Shown here piece after piece: positions 25,429-33,772 of a stretch of DNA of 64,000 nucleotides (position 1 is the stretch's first letter; the number at the start of each line of letters is the position of its first letter). Made by a program: the position numbers and the translations under genes. The DNA comes from Bradyrhizobium sp. (GTDB lineage: Bacteria > Pseudomonadota > Alphaproteobacteria > Rhizobiales > Xanthobacteraceae), in contig NZ_JACRAW010000002.1 of the NCBI RefSeq assembly GCF_016213215.1, forward strand, positions 42,814-106,813, given 5' to 3'. The notes beneath the pieces are model-generated. The model did no database searches and had not been told where the DNA came from. It worked only from the letters and a program-made list of their open reading frames with translations.

Positions 25429-27830
25429 GCCACCTCCCGCTCTTTCGGCTCGCTGTTCTCATTGGCGGGCTCGGCCGGCGGCTTCTGCGGCAGAACAGCG
25501 TTGAGTCGTTTCAGCATCAGATATTCCGCTTCGTCGAAGGCGGTCCGGTTCTGGCTGGCCTGTTGCTCCAGTTGCTGCCGCGCCTGCAGATTGGCGCGGA
25601 GTTCGGCCTGCTGGCCGATCGTCTTGCCGACCAGGTCGATCTCGAGTTGGGCGCTTTCGACGCTCTGGTTGGCGGTCAGCGCCCGAACGCGCGCCGCTTC
25701 GCTCAGCATCGTGACGGTCTGGTGGAGCGAGAGATTGTAGGCGTCCTGCCCAATCTTGGCCTTCTCGCTCGGATCCAGCCCGCCGGCGGCGCGGTACTGC
25801 TCCATGGCCTGCCGCTGCGCCACCGCGGCCTTCGCCGACGGCGAGAAGGCCGTAACGGCATCGTAAGCGATCCTCGAGTTGCTCTGGATCTCCTCGAACG
25901 TCGTCTTGAAGTCGTTTTTCAGCTGCTGGAGGATGGCTCTGGCGCGATCGGCCTGAGCTTGCGTCAGGCCCAGCTTCCGGATCAGCAACGGATCCTCAGC
26001 CGTCGAGCCGCCCACCGCGGCCGCATCGGCAAGGGCTTGCCGGGCGCCGATCTCGGGCAACTGAGCCATGATCGTTTGTTGGACGCGGAGCGATGCTTGA
26101 GCTTCCGCGGCGGTGCGCGAGGCCTGCGCCTGCTTTTCGATGAGTGCATTGATGTCGGCGAGTTGCCGTTTCAGGTTCTCGAGATCCGCGCTGGAGCCGA
26201 AGATCCGGCCGAGTCCAGACTCGTAGCCAGAGATCGCTTCCTGGAGTCGTTCCTTTTGCTGCTGAAGGCTGTCGTTGAGGTGCAGGACATTGGCGAGCTT
26301 CTCGCCGACGACATCGAGCGCGTTGGAAGCACTGTTTTTGAGCCCGGTCCACGCCCGAGACCAGACGCTGGTCACCTCAGCGGTCCTGGCGAGCGACCCC
26401 TGGACGCTATCCAGAAGAGCCCGCTGGGCGTCGTAGAGCCGGTTCTGGGCCATCAGGCTCGAGATCTGCCGCTGCAACCCCGCATCCAGGAAGCCGAGCC
26501 GCTCGTTCAACTGCTCGGCGCCGCGCACCGGGTCCGCAAAGGCTGCGGCGAGCTGTTTCGCCGCCTCGACATCCGTAACCCCGAAGGTGGTAGCAAAATC
26601 CCGACCGATTTTCACGATAGGCAGCAGATTGTCGTTGGCGATCTTGCCCGTCGTGGCAAGCGCCATCGCCAGTTCGCGGGCACCGGCCACCGAGAGGCCG
26701 AATGCGGACGCGCCCGCGCCGGCAATTGAATTGATGCCGCTTACAGATGCCCCGCTGGCGCGGCCGGCGCCTGAGAGCGCGATCTTCACCTTGTCCTGTT
26801 CCGTCAAAAAGTTCTCGAGCGCGAGCGTTGCGCCACCGATCGCAACGGCAACGCCCCCGAACGCGACGCGCCCCAGGGTCAGGAAGCTGGAAAGCCATGC
26901 GGTGGTCTGCCGGGCAAACCCGCCCAATGTCGCGCTCGAGCTCGCGAAGATGTCGCCGATCTGGGATCCTTGCTGAAGCAGTACGGTCCCAAGCCCCTGC
27001 CCGCCGGCGATGCTGACAACAACGTCCTGGGCTTGCCGGCTGAGATTGATCAGTTCGTGCCGCTGCAGCCCCGCGGCCGCTGCGGCTTCCTGGGACGCTG
27101 ATTTGACCTGCCGCAGTGCCGTGATCTGCTCGACGAAGGCCGCCTTTGTGCGCTCGACCGCGGCGACGCGCTCCGCCTCCGTGATGGCGCCGACATGCAG
27201 GGCCCGGTTGATCTCGTCGAGCGTGGCTCGGTAGTCCCGGCCGGCGGCGAAGATCGGATTGAACTTCGCCCGGAGCCGGTCGAGTTCGGCGCCGTAGGCC
27301 GCGACATCGGCGGCGCGCGCCGCGCTTGTGTCGGGCCCGCCGATGCCGAATTGGGAATTGATGGCCTGCTGAGAGCTTTGAGCCCGAAGCTGAGCCTGTA
27401 CCCGCTGCGCATTTTCGGCCGCGGCCGCCATTCGAGCATTCATGGCGTCGATCGCCGGGACGATCGATACGAAGCCGCGCTCAGTAAGGGCGGCGGCATC
27501 GGCGACAAGTCCAAACTTTCGGTAGGCTGCATCCAGGAGTGTTTCGGCGCGATCCATCCCGAGCCCGCGGTCGACGGCATTGCCGATCCGTCGAACGATT
27601 GCCTCAAATTGAGCGCCGGCGCTGTAGCCGTCGAGCAATGTCTTGCTGAGGCCTCCGACGCCCGGGATCGCCTTGGCCAGGGCAGCATCCGCCTGGGCCA
27701 TGGCGGCGGCGCGGGCGCGATCGCCAGCGATCATCTTCGCGTCGGCCGCGGCCTTCTGATCGGCGGCTCTAACGTATCCGCTCGAGTCGCCGTCCAAATT
27801 TACGCGAAGGCTTTTGAGCGCGACGACCAC
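25425..27830 (-). CDS. phage tail tape-measure protein
   Basis: An 801-residue protein. It starts at GTG 27830 with GGAGA eight bases upstream. The centre carries the lambda-H-type tape-measure region (HELINLSRQAQDVVVSIAGG, then QQGSQIGDIFASSSATLGGF), which is followed by hydrophobic helices about residues 305-345 (SSFLTLGRVAFGGVAVAIGG). Long alanine/glutamine coiled-coil segments fill both sides. In phages it sets tail length inside a siphovirus tail. It lies about 195 bp after the capsid gene, where connector and tail-tube genes would normally be. Confidence 0.85.
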   Translation of the reverse strand: MVVALKSLRVNLDGDSSGYVRAADQKAAADAKMIAGDRARAAAMAQADAALAKAIPGVGGLSKTLLDGYSAGAQFEAIVRRIGNAVDRGLGMDRAETLLDAAYRKFGLVADAAALTERGFVSIVPAIDAMNARMAAAAENAQRVQAQLRAQSSQQAINSQFGIGGPDTSAARAADVAAYGAELDRLRAKFNPIFAAGRDYRATLDEINRALHVGAITEAERVAAVERTKAAFVEQITALRQVKSASQEAAAAAGLQRHELINLSRQAQDVVVSIAGGQGLGTVLLQQGSQIGDIFASSSATLGGFARQTTAWLSSFLTLGRVAFGGVAVAIGGATLALENFLTEQDKVKIALSGAGRASGASVSGINSIAGAGASAFGLSVAGARELAMALATTGKIANDNLLPIVKIGRDFATTFGVTDVEAAKQLAAAFADPVRGAEQLNERLGFLDAGLQRQISSLMAQNRLYDAQRALLDSVQGSLARTAEVTSVWSRAWTGLKNSASNALDVVGEKLANVLHLNDSLQQQKERLQEAISGYESGLGRIFGSSADLENLKRQLADINALIEKQAQASRTAAEAQASLRVQQTIMAQLPEIGARQALADAAAVGGSTAEDPLLIRKLGLTQAQADRARAILQQLKNDFKTTFEEIQSNSRIAYDAVTAFSPSAKAAVAQRQAMEQYRAAGGLDPSEKAKIGQDAYNLSLHQTVTMLSEAARVRALTANQSVESAQLEIDLVGKTIGQQAELRANLQARQQLEQQASQNRTAFDEAEYLMLKRLNAVLPQKPPAEPANENSEPKEREVA

Positions 27831-27852
27831 TGTTCATCTCCCATTTAGGAGA

Positions 27853-27882
27853 GGCGGACCAGGAACCGCTACCTGGTCCGCC
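27853..27882. terminator. perfect 11-bp hairpin between capsid and tape-measure genes
   Basis: GGCGGACCAGG / CCTGGTCCGCC with an 8-base loop. There is no T-run on either side, so it is an intrinsic-terminator-like or attenuating structure. It ends 22 bp before the tape-measure start and could lower its expression relative to capsid. Confidence 0.5.
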
Positions 27883-28024
27883 GCTGCTGAGCCGTTGGCA
27901 CCGAAAGGAGGAAGGCGCTCGTACTCGCGATCGCGTCGACCTTGACCCTCAGAACTCTTGGCGCCGGGAGGTCGACTTGCCGTTATCGGGCGGACCGCTA
28001 CGCGCCCTCATCGGATCGCGCCAA

Positions 28025-29095
28025 TTAGGTCGAACACTTCAGCTTGCGGAACGCCTCAGCCTTCGCGACACCGCCGCCGACCCGCCGACGAGCGTGGAAC
28101 CGGGTCTGGCCGCTCGTCGCGATTGTGTACGGGTCGCGAGTTACGCCGAGCTGAATACGGTCATAGATGCGGTAGCCGGACTGGAAGTCACCAATGACGA
28201 CGGGGAATGCCCCGGCTCCGATATCGGGCATGTCGACGGCTTCGACCACAGGCCGTCCAAGAATCGTCTCCGGCTGACCGGCTGCGATCGATGGCTGCCA
28301 AAGATACTGGCCATCGCCACTCTTAAACTTTCGGACGTTCGCGAGGGTCGTCCCGTTCATCATCCAGGCCGATCGATTTCGATAATACGGCGCCAGCGCA
28401 TACAATGCGTCAATCAACGAGTCGGGGTCGATGTTCGCTGCAAGGCCACTGCTTACCGACGGCACATCGGCATCAGCCATGAAACCAAGCGGCTGTTTGT
28501 TGCCGTCCCCGCTGACAAAGCCGGCGCCCTCGAGCCGGCCAAATTCCTCCGCGAGATCGAGTGCGAGCTCCGCCGCGATATCGACGGCTGCATCTTCAAT
28601 CATCTGGTTACTGACATCGACGTAGCAGGCCGCCTCGTTGACTGGGATCCGCAGCTGCCCGTAGCTCGGCTCAGTGCTCGTCCTGGTTTCCGTCTCGCCG
28701 ACCCAGCGAGCGGTCAAGCGGCCGGTTCGCTTTGGAATGAGAACCTCCCCCGCCGCTGTCGTGCCGACCCTCGCCGCTGCGCGAACAGGCGAAAACTGCA
28801 CGAGGCCTCTGAGGATCTCGGCAACGAATTCGGCGGGCGCAAGATACCCGCCCTTCGTGTCATCGCCGACGACGAGAGCTCGCCTATCACCCGGCTCCAT
28901 GCCCTCAGGTCCGTAACGCAGGAAGGTGGCAAACCGTGCGCGGGCTGCTTGCTGCTCGCTCGTCTCAACTTGATCGCGACCGAAACCAGGGCGGTTAAGG
29001 CGCGTCTCGATGCGATCGAGGCGGTCGATGGCGCCGAGATATTGATCGGTCATCATCCGAATGCTTTCGGCCAGCTGCTGGTCAGTGCTGCTCAC
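28025..29095 (-). CDS. HK97-family phage major capsid protein
   Basis: A 356-residue capsid protein. I place the start at GTG 29095 because AAGGA lies eight bases upstream; the longer frame to 29137 lies inside the previous gene. There is an N-terminal helical delta-like segment (about 1-60), then the fold proper with GGYLAPAEFVAEILRGLVQFSPVRAAARV, the E-loop/N-arm region, LEGAGFVSGDGNKQPLGFM and the P-domain stretch ILGRPVVEAVDMPDIGAGAFPVVIGDF. No protease or portal gene is adjacent, although HK97 capsids normally need both. Confidence 0.9.
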   Translation of the reverse strand: MSSTDQQLAESIRMMTDQYLGAIDRLDRIETRLNRPGFGRDQVETSEQQAARARFATFLRYGPEGMEPGDRRALVVGDDTKGGYLAPAEFVAEILRGLVQFSPVRAAARVGTTAAGEVLIPKRTGRLTARWVGETETRTSTEPSYGQLRIPVNEAACYVDVSNQMIEDAAVDIAAELALDLAEEFGRLEGAGFVSGDGNKQPLGFMADADVPSVSSGLAANIDPDSLIDALYALAPYYRNRSAWMMNGTTLANVRKFKSGDGQYLWQPSIAAGQPETILGRPVVEAVDMPDIGAGAFPVVIGDFQSGYRIYDRIQLGVTRDPYTIATSGQTRFHARRRVGGGVAKAEAFRKLKCST

Positions 29096-29309
29096 GTTCG
29101 CGTTCCTTCTTGCTGACGACGGCGAACATGCGGGCAATGGCCGCGCTGGTTTCCGGACCGTCGAAGGGATTTTCGTCTTTTGGAAGTTCGGCCCTTGACC
29201 GAGCTAATCCCGAGGCCATGGCCCTGGCCTGAGCACGCGACGCGCCATATTCGCGGCAAAAAGCCTCGAATTCACGTTCGGTCATGTCTCGGATAAGCTT
29301 GTGGCTCAT
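29082..29309 (-). CDS. small conserved prophage protein
   Basis: A 75-residue helical, charged protein, MSHKLIRDMTEREFEAFCREYGASRAQARAMA... Its 3' end overlaps the capsid start by 14 bp, implying coupled translation. Possible scaffold or capsid accessory by position only. Confidence 0.55.
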   Translation of the reverse strand: MSHKLIRDMTEREFEAFCREYGASRAQARAMASGLARSRAELPKDENPFDGPETSAAIARMFAVVSKKEREREQH

Positions 29310-29378
29310 GGCGTACCTAACGGCGGCGTTTGAAAACGCCTGGGATCACAACATCTGTTTGTGAAACCATCACCGAGG

Positions 29379-29439
29379 CGCTGCGTCCCGCAGCGGAGGG
29401 CCATGGAGCTCGGCAGTTGGGGGCCTGCGTCCCGCAGGC
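29379..29439. repeat. pair of 7-bp hairpins with identical GCGTCCCGC core
   Basis: Hairpin one: CGCTGCG-TCC-CGCAGCG at 29379-29395. Hairpin two: GCCTGCG-TCC-CGCAGGC at 29423-29439. The stems differ at two paired positions that compensate, and the loop and inner stem are identical. They sit in the only gap of this operon, upstream of the capsid genes. Confidence 0.6.
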
Positions 29440-29494
29440 GCGAACTGATTTGCTGTTCGACGAATAAGTGATTTGCCGTGCCGACGTCAAGAAG

Positions 29495-29728
29495 TCAGTG
29501 CGCATTGCGGAGATCCCGCTCGTTCAGTTCGCCCTCGAGCATCTTTGCGGCGGTCCAAATGCGCGAGGCCAGCTTTTTCGCATCGCCCGCATCGAGAGTG
29601 ACGGACATCGTACCGTCGGTTGTTCGGATGCGCAGCACGACCTGCTGGTGATCTGGTGCTAAGTCGATTTGCACGCCAGCATCGGTAGGCTGTTCGTCAC
29701 GCAGGAAGGCAGTATCGAAAACTTCCAC
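29495..29728 (-). CDS. small hypothetical prophage protein
   Basis: A 77-residue acidic protein with a beta-rich N-terminal half (VQIDLAPDHQQVVLRIRTTDGTMSVTLDA) and a helical end (AKKLASRIWTAAKMLEGEL). The same type of short protein accompanies rhizobial prophage regions, as far as I recall. Function unknown. Confidence 0.5.
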   Translation of the reverse strand: MEVFDTAFLRDEQPTDAGVQIDLAPDHQQVVLRIRTTDGTMSVTLDAGDAKKLASRIWTAAKMLEGELNERDLRNAH

Positions 29729-29743
29729 TTTGCATCTCCTTTT

Positions 29744-30193
29744 TCATTCGGCGAGGTGCGCGCGCTGAGCGGCGACATGGCATGGCACACTGCAAAATCG
29801 ACCCTCTTGAACCCGGCCGGCGCGGGCTTTGCTGCTCGGATTCCTCATAACGAACGGTTGCCCACACCGTTCGCAGCTTCGCTGACGACGGGCCTCGGCG
29901 TTGCGCCGGCGGCCGGCATCGCCTTTTCGTTTTGCCAACATCCCGCCGCATGCGAGGCCGCATGCCTGGCGCTTTGCATCGTTCGATAGAAACGCCTGAC
30001 CGCAGACCACGCAAACTTTCGGGATGGTCCTCGGGCGCGGTTTTGAGGGATGCACACGCCGGTATGCCCGATTCAGAACCAGGCTTCGCGCGGCCCGGCA
30101 TTGCTTGGAGCAGAAGCGCCGGAGCCGGCCGCAAGGTCCGCGCTCGTACTCGAATTCCTGCCGACAAACCAAACATCGGACGCGGGCGATCAC
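29744..30193 (-). CDS. triple zinc-cluster protein
   Basis: A 149-residue basic protein with three separate zinc-binding units: CLVCRQEF...RRFCSKQC, CVVCGQAF...RQACGLAC and CERCGQPF...GRFCSVPC. Each is a treble-clef-like CxxC...Cx3-4C module, with Arg/Lys-rich linkers between them. It is likely a nucleic-acid-binding protein of the element. The relationship of the three units suggests internal duplication. Confidence 0.65.
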   Translation of the reverse strand: MIARVRCLVCRQEFEYERGPCGRLRRFCSKQCRAARSLVLNRAYRRVHPSKPRPRTIPKVCVVCGQAFLSNDAKRQACGLACGGMLAKRKGDAGRRRNAEARRQRSCERCGQPFVMRNPSSKARAGRVQEGRFCSVPCHVAAQRAHLAE

Positions 30194-30343
30194 AGGACTC
30201 TCCCAATTTCAAAGCAGGGTTTTTCCGTCGTTGGAGCGATCTCGGCTGAAATTTCGGAGGCGGCAAAAAAAATTGCGCGAGTGAGGACCAACGCGGTCGG
30301 CGGCCCAATCGCGTCCAGACTTTTGACCCCCATACCCCGTCGG

Positions 30344-31312
30344 TCAGAAATCATCGTCGCGCCTCGGGGTGTGCAGGCCAACGGACATGGCAGCAGACCT
30401 GCTGATTCCGTCCCCTCTCGTTGAGCGTGCGAGCACGTCGAGGATGTCTTCGCCCTCGAGGTAACTCCTAATGCCTTCGGACGCGCTGCCGGCTCTCGAC
30501 TGTTGCTGTACGAATTGAGGCTCGGGTTCGTCCAACCAACGTTCATCATTCAGCCACGCTGCTGGGTGCTTCGTGTACTTGGGATCTTGGTTGATCCGCG
30601 CTGCTCCGTAGCGGAAGACACCGGTCATAATGTCTTGGAGCGCGGCTCCCTTTTTCAACGCCTTCATGAAAGCCTTTCGTGCCGCTCCTTTTCCGACGCG
30701 CTTGGGATACTGCTTCCAGAAGTCCTCAAACGCATCTCGGGTTGTAGTATCTCCTTCTCTGTTCTCTTCGGTGTTCTCTCCTTCTCTGTTACTTGTGCGG
30801 ATGGTCGTATAGGGTTCGCCCGGCTCAGTTTCGGGTGTTCGTTCGGCTGAGCGGATAGGGTTGGCTTGTTCGAACCCTGGATTCTCGGCGGGTGTTGCAA
30901 CCCGCTCCGGCTGGCGCTTGTTCGCGTTCGGGACGGCTGTCACACTTTCCGCCTTGGGAAAGATCAGTTCGTACTGATTGCGATGCCGTCCTCCAGAACT
31001 GTGTCGTTTCATGAACCCGGCACCTTCCAGTCGATTGAGCTGCTTGGGGATGGCCGTGACCGTCTTTGCAGTCGCGACCGCCAGGGCCTCGTAGGAGGGG
31101 TCGCACCGGCCGGTCTTGATGTTGAGATGGTTTGCCAAACTTGAGCCGAGGACCTTGTCGCCGTCGCCGATGGCGACAGACCGCAGGAGAAGACGTACCC
31201 ATCGGTCGCGCTGCGCGAGCGTCTCAACAGACTCTCGTTGGTCGTCCCGCACTTCAGCCGCCGCCTCGACATGCTCGGATGGCTGCTGCTTGATTAGGGC
31301 GGGAAGGCTCAT
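30344..31312 (-). CDS. element replication-type DNA-binding protein
   Basis: A 322-residue protein. The N-terminal half is a winged-helix domain (DPSYEALAVATAKTVTAIPKQLNRLEGAGFMKRH), as in phage replication initiators. A disordered Glu/Thr-rich linker follows, then a C-terminal module FEDFWKQYPKRVGKGAARKAF...YTKHPAAWLNDERWLDE found in many phage and plasmid replication proteins. Its start overlaps the stop of the DUF6074 gene by 4 bp. Confidence 0.75.
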   Translation of the reverse strand: MSLPALIKQQPSEHVEAAAEVRDDQRESVETLAQRDRWVRLLLRSVAIGDGDKVLGSSLANHLNIKTGRCDPSYEALAVATAKTVTAIPKQLNRLEGAGFMKRHSSGGRHRNQYELIFPKAESVTAVPNANKRQPERVATPAENPGFEQANPIRSAERTPETEPGEPYTTIRTSNREGENTEENREGDTTTRDAFEDFWKQYPKRVGKGAARKAFMKALKKGAALQDIMTGVFRYGAARINQDPKYTKHPAAWLNDERWLDEPEPQFVQQQSRAGSASEGIRSYLEGEDILDVLARSTRGDGISRSAAMSVGLHTPRRDDDF

Positions 31313-31560
31313 AGCCCGCCTCCTGGTCTGCCTAGTACCGACTTCCAGAGCGCGGCTCTGATCGCCGACTCCATCATCCGAGCCTCAGCGGCGATCAGTT
31401 CCTCGGCAACCCCTTTGCGACGCATCGCGGCGATCTGAAGTTTGATCTGCTGCTGAATGTGCCGCTCGCCGGCATCGGGGCTCAGTTCGGCGGCGCGCCA
31501 GGCCTGGCGCTCGATGAACGCTTGACGCCGCACGATGGGGAAAGGCACCACCTTACCCAT
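31309..31560 (-). CDS. DUF6074 family protein
   Basis: An 83-residue protein, MGKVVPFPIVRRQAFIERQAWRAAEL..., matching the short DUF6074 proteins frequent in Bradyrhizobium mobile elements (from memory). The frame is open upstream to 31773, but MGK at 31560 is the family start. It overlaps the AlpA-like gene by 8 bp and the replication gene by 4 bp. Confidence 0.7.
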   Translation of the reverse strand: MGKVVPFPIVRRQAFIERQAWRAAELSPDAGERHIQQQIKLQIAAMRRKGVAEELIAAEARMMESAIRAALWKSVLGRPGGGL

Positions 31561-31777
31561 TTTGAGCGCCTTGGGAGGCAGCCTTGTTGCGTTCGGCCCA
31601 ACCCTGCGGATCTCGCTTCCAATTCGCGATCTCCGACCGGTGCGCGGCGTTCTTCTTGGGCGACAGCTTGAAGTACCTCGGAAACAGACCGGCCTTCTGC
31701 ATGCGCCAAATGGTGGGCTGAGAAAGTCGAACCTCTCTCTCGACTTCCTTAGACAACATGATCTCGGAATCACTCAT
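31553..31777 (-). CDS. AlpA-like / excisionase-type regulator
   Basis: A 74-residue protein with the start fixed by GGAGGTG seven bases before ATG 31777. LSKEVEREVRLSQPTIWRMQKAGLFPRYFKLSPKKNAAHRSEIANW is the MerR-like fold of AlpA/Xis proteins that control integrase or direct excision. It is first gene of the minus-strand operon and faces the integrase gene's 3' end. Confidence 0.8.
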   Translation of the reverse strand: MSDSEIMLSKEVEREVRLSQPTIWRMQKAGLFPRYFKLSPKKNAAHRSEIANWKRDPQGWAERNKAASQGAQNG

Positions 31778-32017
31778 CGCGAACACCTCCAATCTCGGTG
31801 GTCGCTCGACAGCGCGCCCAACCTGGAAAAGACGGACCCTGCTGCCGCAGGGCTCGCTGAAATCAGCGACTCGCCTTTCTGGTTGCGCACACTTGCGCGC
31901 TGGTTCGGCTTCAGAGGGAGAAGCTGGGCGGGATTATGCCGATCGCCCCAACGCAGAAATCAATCCGCGTTTCAAACCGTCAGTAACTGAATTGATTTTA
32001 TCGAAAGATGGTAGATG

Positions 32018-33268
32018 TTAGGCGGCCAACTGAATGTCTTCCGATGAAATATGCGGTGGCGTATGGCTTCCGACGTAGACCGCCCAGGCATCCATTAGTG
32101 CGCGGCGCTTTTTCAAAGCATCGCCGCGGCGATACGCCCGTTCAGAGTCATCTCCGACCAAGTGCGAGAGCGCGGCCTCAGCAACTTCGCGGGCGAAATC
32201 CGTCTCGTCGCCGGCCCAGTCGCGGAAACTCGAGCGGAAGCCGTGCACTGTGGCCTCTTTTTGCTTCGCCCGGCGCAGTGCTTGCGTAAGGCTCATATCG
32301 CTCAATGGCCGCCCGGGCTTCGCCCCGGGAAAAACGAACGCGCTTTGGCGCTTGCCGGCAATGCGCGATGCGAGCTCAAGAATCTCGATTGCGCGGGCGC
32401 AGAGCGGGACACGATGTTCTCGCCCTTCTTTCATGCGCTCGGGCGGGACCGTCCAAACTGCGTTTACGCGGTCCACCTCTGTCCAAAGCATCTCCCGGAC
32501 CTCAGTCGATCGGCCCGCGGACAGAATTGCGAACTCAAGCGCTAAGTTCGACATCGTGATGTTCTGCCGCAGGTGATGCACGAACGCCGGAACGAGCGTG
32601 TACGGCATCGCGGGAAAGTGGCCGCGGTTGGTTTTGCTCCGGCCCGGAAGGATCAAGTCCAAATGACCCCGCCACCGGGCCGGATTCTCGCCCTTGCGGT
32701 GGCCCTGGGCGCGCGCGGCATCAAGTACCCGCTCTATGCGGCCCCGCAGCCGCGAGGCCGTGTCCGGCTTCGCCTGCCAGATTGGGCGCAGGATCTGGAG
32801 GACGTGGTCGGTCTCGACTTTGTCGACGCGGCTGTCGCGGACCACTTTGCAGTAATCAAACTCGGATGGATTGCCCTCCGCATCTCTCCCGAGCAGGGTC
32901 ATGTACCATTGAGCGGCGTGCTTCTCGTTTTTCCAGGATGGCCGCATGGACTTGATCAGAGCCTCCGCAGCCTCGCCAAACGTTGGAACCGACTCCTCCG
33001 CGCGGCGAACCTCGATCGGATCCCGGCCGTCGGCGAGGAGCGCTCGGGCTGTCGCCGCCTTCTCTCGAGCCCGCGCCAACGGAACGTCACGCGCGGAGCC
33101 CAGCCCCATTTCCCGCTGCCGTCCGTTTCCGGTGCGGTAGAGGAATATCCATTTCTTCGCTCCATCGGGGGAGACAACCAGGTAGAGATTTCCGCCGTCG
33201 GCGTGGCGGCCGGGCGCCAGTTTCTTTGTGAGAGCGTTCGCGGGAAGTCGGTTGAGTTGTTTCGGCAT
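32018..33268 (-). CDS. tyrosine integrase (P4-like)
   Basis: A 416-residue site-specific recombinase. The N-terminal DUF4102-type arm-binding domain (LAPGRHADGGNLYLVVSPDGAKKWIFLY) is followed by a SAM-like core-binding domain and the catalytic domain. Visible catalytic residues are R in LSAGRSTEVREM, HxxR in VHGFRSSFRDW, H in ALSHLVGDD and Tyr in ERAYRRGD. P4-type integrases target tRNA 3' ends, which fits tRNA-Ser here. It starts 146 bp inside the right attachment repeat. The 18-bp repeat at 33272-33289 lies directly before its ATG, so integrase binding could repress its own gene. Confidence 0.95.
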   Translation of the reverse strand: MPKQLNRLPANALTKKLAPGRHADGGNLYLVVSPDGAKKWIFLYRTGNGRQREMGLGSARDVPLARAREKAATARALLADGRDPIEVRRAEESVPTFGEAAEALIKSMRPSWKNEKHAAQWYMTLLGRDAEGNPSEFDYCKVVRDSRVDKVETDHVLQILRPIWQAKPDTASRLRGRIERVLDAARAQGHRKGENPARWRGHLDLILPGRSKTNRGHFPAMPYTLVPAFVHHLRQNITMSNLALEFAILSAGRSTEVREMLWTEVDRVNAVWTVPPERMKEGREHRVPLCARAIEILELASRIAGKRQSAFVFPGAKPGRPLSDMSLTQALRRAKQKEATVHGFRSSFRDWAGDETDFAREVAEAALSHLVGDDSERAYRRGDALKKRRALMDAWAVYVGSHTPPHISSEDIQLAA

Positions 33269-33271
33269 AGC

Positions 33272-33289
33272 CCCAGCACCAGCCCCAGC
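33272..33289 (+). repeat. 18-bp direct repeat inside the right end
   Basis: A copy identical to 17620-17637. It overlaps the translation-initiation region of the integrase gene and lies 125 bp inside the right attachment repeat. Confidence 0.75.
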
Positions 33290-33413
33290 AGCAACGTGAA
33301 ATGTGCTGCATTAATCAGAGCCGATTTGGACTGTGCCGACAAGACGCCGCGCCGAAAAACGCTTTGCTTTGAAGGGGTTTGAAATCTCCTGAACTGAAAA
33401 GAATTTCTAAGTG

Positions 33414-33434
33414 CGAACCTCACCCCTTCCGCCA
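33414..33434 (+). repeat. right attachment repeat (attR core)
   Basis: CGAACCT followed by CACCCCTTCCGCCA. It matches the tRNA-Ser 3' end except at two positions, and marks the right boundary of the element. Confidence 0.88.
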
Positions 33435-33772
33435 CTGGCAAGCCGGAGCGCTCGATGCGCTCCCGCGGTTTCCATAGTCCCCGACAGGTCCCTGCCTGCA
33501 TTCGCGCGACCGTCACGTAACTGGGTTAGCGCACCTTGGTCATCATGCCGGGGGTTCTGAGCGACCAGGCTTCCCGGAGGAGCGGAACTGGCCGTCGCCA
33601 CCCTCCGCGTGCCTCCCTCCATCTCAGAGAGTGCCTTCTTCAGCCATTGCTGCAACTCAGATTGAGGTGGTGGCCTCAGGTGCCCAGGTTTTGATCCTGA
33701 TCAATTCACGTTGGCCAGACCAGGGTGAGCATGCGCTCGGCGGCTGGGACTCGATCCGAGAGGAGAATGGTC
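33435..33772. other. host flank right of the element
   Basis: About 340 bp with no supported gene. A minus-strand ORF (33407-33655) runs into the attachment site and so depends on the inserted DNA; I treat it as chance. The end of the stretch carries the promoter and AGGAG of the next gene. Confidence 0.4.

Larger units (their letters stand above)
17540..33434. mobile_element. integrated phage-satellite-like element in tRNA-Ser
   Basis: About 15.9 kb bounded by near-identical 21-bp repeats, with a tyrosine integrase at the right end reading inward. The minus strand holds a regulator, replication-type, capsid and tape-measure genes. The left arm holds cargo, mostly on the plus strand. Terminase, portal, head protease, connectors and lysis genes are missing, so it cannot make phage on its own. 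It is either a decayed prophage or a satellite that borrows the rest from a helper phage. Confidence 0.85.

Noticed and set aside
27977..29116. Long plus-strand ORF (379 aa) opposite the capsid gene
   Set aside because: Its sequence is Arg/Pro-rich with no fold signature; the minus strand encodes a clear HK97 capsid protein.
29379..29439. CRISPR-like repeats
   Set aside because: Only two short hairpins 44 bp apart, with no repeat-spacer array or cas gene anywhere in the window.
33407..33655. Minus-strand 82-aa ORF across the right attachment site
   Set aside because: Its end depends on sequence created by the integration, and it has no ribosome site or family likeness.
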